Assembly (NCBI GenBank): GCA_012934845.2
Contig: WNNJ02003654.1
Location: forward strand, 1-64,000
Origin: Pomphorhynchus laevis
Taxonomy: Eukaryota > Acanthocephala > Palaeacanthocephala > Echinorhynchida > Pomphorhynchidae
Reading direction: 5' to 3'
Length of the DNA: 64,000 nt
Made by a program: the position numbers and the translations under genes. Shown in pieces: positions 48,729-60,829 of the stretch. How positions within the stretch are numbered: the first letter of the stretch is position 1; each line of letters starts with the position of its first letter. The notes below the pieces were generated by a model that saw nothing but the letters and a program-made list of their open reading frames with translations, had not been told where the DNA came from and searched no databases.

Positions 48729-50970
48729 TGAATTTAGTCTCTACATTCACTAATTTTCAATAAACAGATTTCCAGTCTATTTGTTTTGTAAAATTAAATA
48801 AAGACATTTTATATTTAAATTATCAACGAATCTAGTTTTAACTGTAGTTTTATTTCACTATTTTGATTGGTCAGATGTCTTTCTCGGAGAAAGAAAAAGG
48901 TACGCTATATCATTAGCCATTAAAGTAAATGAAATTGTATTTACTAATGACCGTATACGCAGATATATAAAAGTCAAGCGACGACCTTTTACATAATGCC
49001 AAATCAAGCGACTTTATCACATTGTTTCCATAGGCGATTAATTGCATATTAGACATATCTACTAGCTAAAGTGCATAAAGATTAATTAAAAAACTGACAA
49101 GAATCTAAGTTGAATGGTTTACAAATTGCAATCATTAAATTAACAGATATAGTGTTGCGTAACTTTGTACGTTCTTTCAGTTGTCAATTTTAGGAAAACA
49201 TACCTGACTATTTGTGGAGTTTTTTCTTTTAACGTCAAAATTGATTTATAGCTTTTGATTTTCTGATGAAAAACTACTTTTTTTGCGTAGAAAATTAATG
49301 ATAAATTTACTAAAAGACGTCGTGATTGTTTAATTAAATCATTCGTAAATCTAGGTGAAAGTAAGATTTTTATTTTATAGCAAAAGCTATTTTTTGTAGT
49401 AAATAAATAATAATTAACTAATAAAAAAATAATAAAGTTAATTTATTTTAAATAAAAAATTACTAATAACAAATTTAACTCATTATTGTAATTTATTAAA
49501 TCGATTTTAACTCATATGTTAAAATATATGTATAAAACAAAATTAATTGAATCAGCTAATTGAATATAATTAATTATAATTGATTTTTAATATTTTAATT
49601 AAAAATAGTCATTAAATAAACAATTTTAATAAAAATTATTAAAAGTTATTTATTATTAACGAATTCAAAATTAAAACGAACATTGAAAATACAATTAATA
49701 ATCAATATTTCCTGGTTGCTCCAAATCAGGCGACATCAAGAGAACAAGTAAGATGCTGAAAGTTAGCGCAATAACATCTTAAGAAGTCCACACAAACACT
49801 TGTTACATTTTAAAAATAGCTTGTTTTGAAGATAAAATGTGTCGTTACTGATCAAATATGCTTAACGTTATAAATGCTGAATTCTTACCAAAATCGTAAT
49901 CGGATAGCAGCTGTACCCAACGGTGTCAATAAGAAAGTTGGATTTAATTTACTAAAACGCTAAAGGTTTTAGTGAATTTTTAAATCATTATAAGAAATTA
50001 TTATACCTAATAATTTACCGAATTTAGATAAGTTTTCCCTAAGATTAGTTTTCTTTAAGATTACAAGATTATTATAATAATCTATAAGATTATTACAATA
50101 ATCTTTCTTCAATATAGCAAACATTGAAGTATTTGTCTTTAGAACGTTAAAACATCAAAAATTTCAAAGTATAGAGTACAAACTAGAATGTTGATGTTTT
50201 TTCAATTGTAACAATGTTTGCGTAGGTATATTAAATTATAACTAATTATGTTTACTCTGTGACCATTAAAGATTTTAATACAATCGTAACTAGTTAAGAG
50301 TTTTGCGATCCCACGATTAGCATCAAATGATTGGTCACTGGCAATGATTCTTATTTGTGATTAGCTATTGACTTTAAACGTTCAATGTTTATGTGCTCTA
50401 CTTTCAACTGAATTGAAAATTGCAAACTTTCAAAATAATTTGAAAATAGATTATGTTCACTACTATATATCAACTTGTACATTACGACTTTTGCTTATTT
50501 TAAGAATCTTTAATTTAGAATCAATAATTTCTCAATTAAAATAATTAATCGTTAAATTAAATATTTAATGCTTAAAATGCAACATGAATATTGGGTTCGA
50601 TCATCGACGCGTCTGCAGCCCAGAGAGACGCCTAGATAATTGGACAGCGTTGATGAGGGATCGCAAAGGTCAACGTTTGATCGATGTCCGTCAACAATTT
50701 GGATGACGAAGAAACCACTGCTGACGAAGATATCTCCGATATTTAGACAATGAACAGCAACGGAGAAATTTCGAAATCGAGCCGCGAAAATCAAAACTAT
50801 AGTGTATCATCAATCTATATTGAACCGTTCAAGATGCGTATTCGTTTGGGTGCTAAACCGGCAGAACTTGTGTAATACGACTTTATGTGCTTTACTAAAG
50901 AATCTTTAGTTAGAATCAATGACTCCTTCGTTTTAAATAATTAAACGTTAGATTAAATTTTTCCGATGGT
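48729..50970. other. region upstream of the MyoD-like gene
   Basis: AT-rich DNA without a recognised gene. A less AT-rich patch at 50570-50830 has a minus-strand frame of 80 codons that I do not recognise. The first few hundred bases should include the MyoD-like promoter. Confidence 0.4.
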
Positions 50971-50975
50971 GGCAC

Positions 50976-51240
50976 GATATTATCCTCACATGTATTGATC
51001 TTATTTCTGATACAGCAGGACGCTACTAATCAGTCTGGATGGGTCTCATCAGCTGCTGACCCAGAGTTCAAATCCAATCAGCATCAGTCTATGAGAAAGA
51101 AGATAATAAGGGTCGAAACGTGAAATGTAGGTCTGGGTCAGCAGCTGATGAGAACCACCCGGACTGATTAGTAGCGTCCTGCTGTATCAAAAAAGGATCA
51201 ATACATGTGAGGATAATATCGTGTCACAATAGGAAATATT
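50976..51240. mobile_element. two SINE bodies head to head (palindrome)
   Basis: 50976-51058 is the inverted complement of about 51128-51230, enclosing a plus-strand B-box-like GTTCAAATCC and the GGGTCGAAACGTG segment. The right half is a plus-strand SINE lacking most of its tRNA head; the left half is a truncated copy in the other orientation. The single intact relative is at 13540-13740. Confidence 0.7.
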
Positions 51241-51536
51241 TCAGCTTACAGATGCAATCAATTACAGTTAAATTAAATATTTAAATATTTAAATTAATCG
51301 TTAAATTAATTTAAAAGATTTATTTTTTTTCAAAATTTGTTATTCGTTAATTGATCTACTTTATTATCTTTTAAATTATATTTTACAATCGTTCATTTTA
51401 ATTTAATTATTTTTAATGCACAATTTGATAGCCAACTTTGTTTTTTATTTTAAATAAAATATACATTAATCAAAATGCGAACCACTGGTATGGATATTAA
51501 TGTTTATTAATCTGCACGAATAAATAATACCAAAAC

Positions 51537-51958
51537 TTATATGCTAATTATAAATAGTTGAATTAACACCATCGATACATGTGTATATTTCGTATTTTTA
51601 TTTATCATTTTTTGTATTACATTTCCTCCATCCCTCATTTTTGCAAATTTTAAATTCTTCTGTTTTTGATATATATTGTTATGTTCTTTATAGTATGATA
51701 TGTATTCCGAATTGAGATAAGAAGATACATGATTCTCAGATATACAAATATCCACGAAAGATGGCTCAGTTCCTTCTTTAATGAGTATGTTGTAAACCTA
51801 GAAATATAAAAAATTGAACTTAATTCGCTGAGCTGATCACATTACTTGAAAGCTAATAAACTTGACAGTATAATACTCTGTGATATGGGTATTCAATTGA
51901 ATGAAAATATGACGAATGCACACAGTCTGGTATCGGAATTATTAAGTTCAGAGCAAGA
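51537..51958 (-). CDS. possible last two exons of an unidentified host gene
   Basis: 51537-51797 is open after a good acceptor (TATTTCTAG) and reads VYNILIKEGTEPSFVDICIS to a stop. 51862-51958 is open in the matching phase after TTTTTATAG and before a weak GTTTAT donor, ending YPYHRVLYCQ. The join gives YCQ-VYNILIKEG, which faintly recalls the end of a Tudor-type domain, but that is a guess. The intron would be 64 nt, like others here. Confidence 0.3.
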
Positions 51959-52052
51959 CTATAAAAAGATTGTTTTCTATAAAAGAAATCATCACATAAT
52001 CAGCTAATGGCAGTAAGGTTCAAGTAAGTTGCACAACGTGAAATAATTATTA

Positions 52053-52190
52053 AAGATGCCTTCCATAAAATAACCTGACAAGACTGTAGTGGACATTATC
52101 GCAATATGTTAAGATATTTGAACATGCCATATAGAAGGTAGTCTATAAAAGGAATCATATTGACAGCTACAAAGTAAATTAAAGCGCTAT
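52053..52190. repeat. 140-bp dispersed repeat, copy 1
   Basis: It matches 55510-55645, where the sequence interrupts LINE code. It starts AAGATGCCTTC and ends GTAAATTAAAG. No frame is seen. It may be a small non-autonomous element. Confidence 0.65.
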
Positions 52191-52500
52191 TCTTTATTTT
52201 TTAATTTTTATTTTTAAACTGACCCTGATTTATTTTTAATCAATGCAACAGTGAATATATTGAATGTAAGATGACCATAATCAATGCAATAGAGACCATA
52301 TTTAATTCAACACTGACCATATTCAACGAAAACCACTGTATATTAACTGACACTGTTTATGCTTTGTTAACTTTTAATAGGTGCAACACTGATTATAAAA
52401 CATCAGTGATGTATCATCAGTGTTTATATAATTTGTTGTTACATCTATACTAGGGCACACACAGATATACTCATAAATCAACCACTCCCATAAAACAGAG

Positions 52501-52539
52501 TTTATACTTCTTTATGTTTCTCCCATAAAGAAGTGTAAA
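52501..52539. repeat. 16-bp hairpin with one mismatch
   Basis: TTTATACTTCTTTATG pairs with its complement across a 7-nt loop. Flanking CATAAAACAGA copies suggest a local duplication. Confidence 0.75.
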
Positions 52540-52865
52540 CATAAAACAGAATTCTATAAACCTCATCAAATCATATCCAGGACAGGTGTAAAAGCAAATT
52601 ATAATTTACAAACACTTGAATGTGTACCTGAAAAACAGCATTTCTATTAAAAGAAATTTAGTGCCTGATGCATGGTTAAACTGCAATACGAACGGCCATG
52701 TAATAAGGTGCCTATGGGTGATTATTACAGTCACGGTACTGATTAGCTCCGTTAGAGCGAAACGCGTATACCGTTGTTGAAGTATGTCGTCACACATAGG
52801 ATGGCTGGGCATACGTAGCGACTTTGAATATTGCGAGAATAATTCGGTTGCACTTACCCTGGGAC

Positions 52866-52868
<3 letters not shown>

Positions 52869-52951
<83 letters not shown>

Positions 52952-52982
52952 TAGAAACCGTCTGTGTCGGTTTCTATTAATT
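52869..52982. repeat. (TA)n tract and adjoining perfect hairpin
   Basis: TA runs from 52869 to about 52945. It is followed by AATTAATAGAAACCG, a 7-nt loop and the exact complement (52946-52982). Confidence 0.9.
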
Positions 52983-53710
52983 CTTAGCTTTATATACTGT
53001 TCAAAAGAGAAATTGAACGACTTGGAAAGAACAAATTGATTTTTACCAGACTTTTCGGCCGAAGCCTTCTTCAATCTAGAATAAACAATACACATGTCAC
53101 AATAATCTAAAGTATACAAGTGAAAAAGCCGTCCTATGTGAGTGTTTGCCAGTGATAAACATGTTCCACATTTAGACCATTGGGACTGTCACTCTAATTT
53201 ACGACGCTCATTGCGAGCGTCGTAAATTATTTCGGCGGGCCATTTTTAGCGATGTTTCTCCGACATATTGTGTCTGATATATCTCACACTGAGCGACATA
53301 CACTATTCCCGTTGACTTACAATAAGCATCATTCATTACGCTATATGTTTGACCTGCCCGAGAACTAGTGTATGTGTCACTTGTCAACATTAAACTGCAG
53401 GTGGCACATCGTTTGTCGGTACATGGTCGTGACACTCTTGTAGATTGATTACTACGTAGTAGCTGTCCTATGTTTCTACTAGTCGGGAAGCATATGTGTA
53501 CTTTATTGCTCAATTCATCATCCACATCATTAAGTTCTTTTCGAAACGACTGCAAGTAAGGGTCAGATAGCGATATCACTGTTGAATCTGGTATTTTGCT
53601 TTCAGTCTTTTTCAGTGCTCTATGTCGCGTCATTCTCCTTACCGCCTGACATTGTCTGTTAATCACTCTTCGTCTGTAACCCCTCTCTATGAATTCATTT
53701 GTCAATCTCG
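52950..53710 (-). mobile_element. GIY-YIG PLE, C-terminal fragment
   Basis: The minus-strand frame 53208-53705 has a cysteine cluster (CTDKRCATCSLM) and GIVYVAQCEIYQTQYVGETS, the start of the GIY-YIG endonuclease. Further downstream 53028-53082 reads TTGAAGA, GGC-UUCG-GCC, GAAA, a decayed relative of the hammerhead motif at 16236. As there, a TA tract lies about 100 bp further on. Confidence 0.75.
53195..53229. repeat. perfect 15-bp hairpin
   Basis: TAATTTACGACGCTC, a 5-nt loop and the exact complement, at the point where PLE code is lost. Confidence 0.85.
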
Positions 53711-53739
53711 AAATATTACATTCGAAATCACTAGTATTC

Positions 53740-54260
53740 GAACAAACTCGTTTCAGGCGCAGTTTGAAAGATCTTCTGAGCGATTATCTCAAGAAAAGAG
53801 GATATCCCCACAGAAGAATATATCAACATATTCAAAAAGCTCGACAGTTTGTGGCAAAAACCGATTCTGGAAAATTAAATCGCAATCAGAATTATACTGA
53901 GTTAGAATTTATCCCATCTCAGGGCTTACTACGGAAGAAAGTAAATAACTATATTTAAGAGCAAGCAAATTATATAATGTACGCTGTAATCTGTCTGAAA
54001 TCTACTTTCGCACTAGAAACAAAATCAAATCGAAAATTGTGCGATCACCACTACAAATCGGTTATATTCATAGAGCGATTAGTATAAGTGGGTCGTGTAA
54101 AAGAGCGCCACTGCAAATGCTGTACAAATATGGACACCTCATATGAATATACGAGTAATGTAACAAACTGTAAATATAAAATTATACGGAACAACACGTG
54201 TGCATCTGAAAGTGCGATAAACCTTGCCATTTACAGTAATTGAGTGCACATTATGTAGGA
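53740..54260 (+). mobile_element. second PLE fragment, head to head with the previous one
   Basis: The plus strand encodes RRSLKDLLSDYLKKRGYP, FIPSQGLLRKKVNNY and CKCCTNMDTSYEYTSNV, then NNTCASESAINLA and, in another frame, TVIECTLC. This is the PLE thumb, linker and the beginning of GIY-YIG, of a family different from the minus-strand one. It is broken by stops and frameshifts. Confidence 0.65.
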
Positions 54261-54419
54261 TAGACTAGAAGGTCGTTAATCTACGTTTAAATTATCGTTG
54301 TATCTATATAAAGCATAACGGGTAACTAATAATAATAGATTCTTTTACTAAAAACAATATGCAGCTAATAATATATTTTTACAGAAAAGCAAAACAAACA
54401 TTAGCAATCGGTGTCAAGT

Positions 54420-57400
54420 TCATGAATTTACCAAAGCCTTTCACTTTAAAACGAACCGGGAGGATCAGCACCTCCAGCAGACACCAACTCGCCGCCTTCA
54501 AGCCGAACCACTCAGGGTTTCTCGCACACTTGAGAGCCGAGGCGGACAATAGTAGGTAATCTCGAAATGAGGTGCTTGAAAAACCTCAGTCTTTGCTCAA
54601 AAAGAACGTCCTCTAGAAAATATTACTAGTCCTAAGAGCGCCCAGTTACTTCAAAAGCATGCCTGATCATTCCCTCTTAATAACATATGCTGGGCCCGTC
54701 TCATAGCCCATCTAGCTCTCTAAGACACTTGTGAACCTATTCAAATCTGGCCCGGCCGACCATTTTACCGTAATCGTAAAACCCAGGTATATTACTCAAT
54801 ATGTTAAGACTATGTGTGGTTGATTTCGCAAAGCGGAGGAAAAAGCTAAGAGTGCTAGTCTTTTTAATTTTTTCTTTGTCGTATGGACGCCATTAAAGAC
54901 AACCACGTGGGATTTTGCGAAATTGAGTATAAGATTGGATTGTTGTAACTGGTCTTCTGAGCTTAAAAAGTAGCGGCTGATGTCAGAGTCCTCATCTTTG
55001 CACATCCTTCCGTAAAACAAGGTTGTTGTATTATCGGTGCATACCACTAGATGTTGTTCGCGTTTAAAAGGTTTAAAAAGTAAAATAGAGGCTGCAAGGT
55101 ATAAGGTAGGAGAAAATTGAGAACCTTAGGTAATCTCGAGATGAGGTGCTTGAGAAACCTAAGTCTTCGCTCAGGAAAACGTCCTGTAGAAAAGATTATT
55201 AGTCCTAAGATTGTCCAGTATTTCAAATGCGTACCTGATCATTCCCTCTTAATAACACATGCTAGGCCCGTTTCATGGACCATCTGGCTCTCTTCAGTAA
55301 ACTTTTAAATCTATTCAAGTCTGATTTGGCCGAGCATTTAACCGTAATGGTAAAACCCTCTGTATCCTACTTGATATGTGAAGACTCGAAGTATTTAGAC
55401 ATTAAACCTTAAAAAGTAGCGGCTAATGCAAGATACTACATCTTTCACCTGCCTCCAGCAAACAGGGATGTGGTATCATCAGCATATACCACAAATGTTG
55501 ATCACGCTTGAAGATGCCTTCTATGAAAAAACCTGACAAGACTGTTGTAGAAATTATCGCAATATGTTGATATATTTGAACATGGTATATTAAAGGTAGC
55601 TTATAAAAGAGAGCATATTCACTGTAACAAAGTAAATTAAAGAGCAACAAAATAAATTAAAGCGTGGGAAGACTTGAAGCGCACATGTAATAGGGTAAAA
55701 CTGAAGTGCATCAGGTTCGTCTTGAAGAAGCAACGCTTGGTATACAGCAAAATCTTCACACTGTTAACAATTCTTGCAGGTAACCTGAGAGACCCGAAAT
55801 AAACGATAACAAAGCGAATGAAAATACGATCAAATGTAGCGAAAAAGTCAAGAGAAACCACCACAGCAAGCTGATGACTGTTATCTTTGCTAGATTGATA
55901 CACTTAATCAATAGCCGAATAAACCGAGCGACTTTTTACAAACCTATAAAAACCTGGTGGGATTGAATTATGCCTACATATATTGGCCGGATTTTTCGCG
56001 CGAGCGCTTTTCCGTAGATGGAGATGAGAGAGTTTTGAATCGAAATGGGCGCCGATTCTTAACGCATGCAATATATTTTCTCTTTGCTAAAAATACTATT
56101 CGGCTGATGTTTATGACGGCCATGTCGGATGGTGTGGCTAAAAGCATTGTGATGCCGACCTTTTTTCTCTGACTGTCTGTCAAAAACTGACAGGCATAAG
56201 TAAAGAGTGGCGCATGGGTTTTAGAGTTACCTAGGAATGGCATTTTTAAATTTTAAGTATTTGTAACAGATATTTCCCTACTCCTGAAGTCACTCAAAGT
56301 GGGAATGGTTGGGGAGGTTGAGTGGATTTATAATTGTGTAAGGATAGTGACTTCTTCAGAACTTTATCAAGGTCTATGCAACCGATTCAATCTGATGCCC
56401 TTTCCACCCAGCAAACAAACTTATTCATGAATATCTTCCAAAAGGAAGACTGAGAAGGACTAAGACGACCGATTTTCGCGCCCTGCCTACTCAGCTTAAG
56501 TCTATATCTAGAGCTCCAAAAAAGGTTGCCTGTCAGAAGGATACAGAGAGATTGGAAAGGTGTAGCATTTTTACAAGGACATTGAGTTTTGTCAGTGTAG
56601 GATTGAATATTTAATCAAAGGCCATTTCCAGGTAACTCCAAAACCCGTGCGCCACTCTTTACTCATGTCTGTCAGCTTTTTCAAAGAGTCAGAGAAAAAA
56701 GGTCGGCATCACAATGCTTTTAGCCAAACCATCCGACATAGCCGTCATAAACATCAACCGAATAGTATTTTTAGCAAAGAAAAAAAGATATTACATGCGC
56801 TAATAATCTGCCGCCCATTTCGAATCATTTGGTTGCTTGAAAGTGAGGCCAGACTTGCATTTCCTACAACAGAGAAGAGTCATATAGCTGCCTGAAAGAA
56901 GGCTACTCTGATTGTATCAAAGTGGAACTTCCTCCTTAGCAACATATATTCCGCTAACCGGAAACGTAGTAGGTCGTGTGAGTTGAAAACTGTTGGCGTG
57001 ACTGTTCAATACAAAAAGGCCTTAAAAACCACTTTTCTTGTAGCGGTATTATGTCAAGGAGATAATTTGTGTTTGTGCAATAAAAGGTGGGGAACGGTTG
57101 TTTGTGAATAAGATATTCGTTCCTAGCTATGCTGAGTGCTGCATTATTCCAACGACCAGTTATGTTGTTGAAGTCACCAAGTAACATGTCATAGCCACTA
57201 CTTAAAATACGGTCCAGGAGTTCACGATTCTTGTGAATCTCAACTGGACGAATACAGATGTTTGCTAAGCTGATACGTTTATTGTTCTTCCAAAATGCTA
57301 TTACTAAACAAGACAAGGCAGGTCAAGAATAGTTCAGCAAGAGGGAGGATCTTAAGTAAGCTTAAGATGAAGAGGAGTGAGTAAATGTTATATAAAGAGT

Positions 57401-58410
57401 ATAGTGTGTGGTTATGTGCTTTGGGATAACTCAAGTAATGTCCGGGCGACCGGATATATCTAGTTTTCTGAAAGACAATAACATTTTCATATCAACCTGA
57501 TAGAAGGATAATGGCAGTAGCATTTTCCGAGTTCCACCTAAAACCATTCGGGACTATCGCATTAATGTCACTATGAAGAGTGTCTAAACTCTCTAGTCGG
57601 GTCCAGGGAATATGAGGTAGTTCTTCCTACCTCTAGCCTAAACAGAGAGGCCACTTAACCCTTCCTCGCTCGGTGCATTGCCATCATTTCCTTTTTTGTA
57701 TAGCTGTTATTTCTTTCCCTTCTCGAAAAGTCGGATAGGAGCTGTAACGCAGGACGAAGATTATCTCTTGTTTAAGACAATTCTGGAATCCGGCACAGAG
57801 GAGGCAGGGAGAGTCAAAGGGCTTGACAATCTTGGAGGTTTGACCATTCATATGTCGGAGGCTTTCTCTGTTTTTCTCATCGATAATACGGATAATTTCA
57901 ACTTCATTACAGTTCGATAATTTCGTATCGATAGAAGTATAATTCGAAACGCCACTTCGTGTCATATGGCGTATGATGTATGCTTTGAACTGTGCGTACT
58001 TCCTTTCCATGCCAGATGATCGAGCTCACAGTTAATGTGTTGCGGAGCTCTCTGCAAACGTCGGAACAATGACAAGCATCTTGAGATCATCTAACTCGAC
58101 AGGACAGTGGTAGTTGGCAGTTAGATCTCCAGTGTCCCCAGAAGTGGCACTGATTACAATGTGGGTAAGTTAAATTATCCGAAGAAATATTAGAAAACTT
58201 GAGATTGTGACTTAGAAAGGTGTTGAAAGCGGAACTAACCAGAATCAGAGCATTCTCATCCTAGGTATTTGCAAATGCAATGGTAAATGTTTGTCCTCTT
58301 TCCCTATTATAAAGCGTTCCTTAGCAATATCGTATGGTTTTTTGAGATGTTGTAGGTAGTTTTATTCAAGTTTCGGTAAAATATTAGTTATTTTGATTGA
58401 GATCAGATTA
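54420..58410 (-). mobile_element. decayed near-full-length jockey-like LINE
   Basis: Minus-strand order: first-ORF remnants with zinc knuckle HCNQCHFWGHWRSNC (58250-57680), endonuclease (57545-56954, MLLGDFNNITGRW), reverse transcriptase (56243-55637, VVSLDFFATFDRI) and the 3' part (55047-54440). Stops and frameshifts are frequent. 55120-55400 repeats 54560-54760, a plus-oriented piece lies at 56629-56830, and a 140-bp repeat interrupts at 55510-55645. Confidence 0.8.
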
Positions 58411-58415
58411 GGCCT

Positions 58416-59890
58416 GTGGGTGAAAGATCCTTTATCTCGATCTTTCTTCCATTATCAGGTAGCATAAGCCTTGATAAAATTCTGAAGAAGTCACTATCCT
58501 TACAAAATTATAAAGCCACTCAACCTCCTCAACCATTCGCACCTTGGATGACTTCAGGAGTAGGGAAATATCTGTTACAAATACTTAAAATTTATAACTG
58601 CCATTTCCAGGTAACTCTAAAACCCATGCGCCACTCTTTACTCATGTCTGTCAGGTTTTGACAGACAGTCAGAGAAAAAAGGTCGGCATCACAATGCTTT
58701 TAGCCACACCATCCGACATAGCCGTCATAAACATCAGCCGAATAGTATTTTTAGCAAAGAAAAAATATATTGCATGCGTTAAGAATCGGCGCCCATTTCG
58801 ATTCAAAACTCTCTCATCTCCATCTACGGAAAAGCGCTCGCGCGAAAAATCCGGCCAATATATGTAGACATAATTCAATCCCACCAGGTTTTTATAAGTT
58901 TGTAAAAAGTCGCTCGGTTTATTCGGCTATTGATTAAGTGTATCAATCTAGCAAAGATAACAGTCATCAGCTTGCTGTGGTGGTTTCTCTTGACTTTTTC
59001 GCTACATTTGATCGTATTTCCATTCGCTTTGTTATCGTTTATTTCGGGTCTCTCAGGTTACCTGCAAGAATTGTTAACAAGGTAAAGATTTTGCTATATA
59101 CCAAGTGGTTCTTCTTAAAGACGGCCTTGATGCACCTCAGTTCTCCCTATTACATGTGTGCATCAAGTCTTCCCATATTATCCTATATTGTATGTTGCTT
59201 ATTCCATCGTTCTATTCGAGGCATTAAAGCGTGATCAACATCTTATGGTATATGCTGATGATACCACATCCTTTTTTACTGGATGCAGGTGCAAATATGT
59301 AGTCTATGACTTAAGTAGCTTCCATTTAAGATTAAAAGATTATTTACCCTCATCCAATCTTATTTTTCACTATAACAAATCGCAGGTTGTTGTCTTTCAT
59401 TGCGCGTTCGCCATTAAAATGAAGCTTAAGATACTTGCACTCTCTGCACTCTCCTCCATTTTGCATCCTCAATCACTCCCCATCTTCACGAGTCGAGTTA
59501 AATACCTGGGGTTTACCGTTACGGTTTATTGTTCGGCAAAATCTGACCTGTATACACTTAAACGTATCCTGAATGAAGCTGGATAGATCCCACCTTTCTG
59601 AAGGAAGGTGGGCTAAGAAACGGTTCCATCATCGATCATTGAATGGGAAAACCCAAGTGCTCCTCTAAACTTCTTTGGCTATTTTGGGATTAGTTTTCTT
59701 TTTAAGAGGACGTTCCCTAGAGCATAGACTAAGGCTTATCAAGCTCCTCATCTCGAGATTATCCACCATAGACGTCTCGACTGAATTCTTAGGGAGTCAA
59801 AGACCCCGAATTGTTTAGTCGAAAGGCGTCGCGCTGGTTCGGCCGGAGGTCTCATATCTCTCTGGACCTGAGGTCGTAATGATAATTGAT
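58416..59890 (+). mobile_element. 5'-truncated jockey-like LINE, inverted partner
   Basis: Plus-strand frames 58416-58661, 58658-58867, 58938-59234 and 59158-59586 give the reverse transcriptase (VVSLDFFATFDRI, LMVYADDTTSFFTG) to the 3' end at about 59880. 58490-59100 is close to the inverse of 55750-56340, far closer than either is to 26563-29022. Confidence 0.8.
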
Positions 59891-60119
59891 AGGCTACTAC
59901 TGGAATGGACAATTGATTTAAGATGTGCTTTAACTATTTTTTAATTTCTAAATTTTATTTTATCATTTTTGTAGTTATTTAACAAAATATCTTGTTGTAT
60001 TTGATAAATAAAAGAGTATCGCATAGAAAGCGAGCAGAGTGCATGCGATAGGGCAGTTAATGGTGGATTCAGGCATAAACAACGAACACGTGTTCTCCTC
60101 ATGAAGAGTTAAATATGTA

Positions 60120-60230
60120 TAGTAAAATGTTTTTTATTTGTTAACTTTATTTTTTTGTTGTAGATATTTTGCTGAAGAATCCAAAGAGGCGAAACGTAAA
60201 TAAACACGTTTTTCTTTGATTTGTTGATAA
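60120..60230 (+). ncRNA. hammerhead-like remnant
   Basis: CTGAAGA (60172), a weak stem, GAAACGT and ACGTT (stem III of four pairs) are in the order of a hammerhead. Stem II and stem I are poor. It may be the end of another PLE. Confidence 0.25.
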
Positions 60231-60829
60231 CTGATTTGGTGCTGCCAAAAATTATTTATATTGGATGGAATATATTGGCAGGATATACGGCTTATTGGAT
60301 TGTATATTTCACATTCCATCCCATGTTTCCAAGCTTTAAATTATAATGCAGTACATTATATAGTTCGTGCTTATGTAAAATTTTAACTTTACCCTAATTA
60401 AAAATTACATCGTTAGATGTAATTTTGCAGTAGATTAAGCTGTCGGACAGATATCCTAGCCACAGATAATCTGGTGTATATATGTAATAGATTATAGTAG
60501 CTCGACGCCTAGCTTTTACTGATGTGATCAAATAAGATCGTAATCGTTCTGAAAGATGACTGACAGCTACAGAACATCATACAGGCATTACCAAACAGCC
60601 GTAAGTTTACCGTATTTAAACAAACTGTTAAAATTTGTTATTTAAACAAAGAAAGTATAAGGTGTAGACGACGCGACGTAACTTACCATTGTAAAGTATG
60701 AAAAATGTATCATAGTCGAAATAAGAAATTGCGATCCAAAGAACTTTTGAATTTTTGGAAGTTAGGAATATATAAATAAAAGAAATGAATTATTAAGTCG
60801 ATGAAACAAAATTTGTTGATGCAAGAGAT

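Noticed and set aside
50552-50794. 80-codon minus frame
   Set aside because: No start context, domain or splice support; noted only as a less AT-rich patch.
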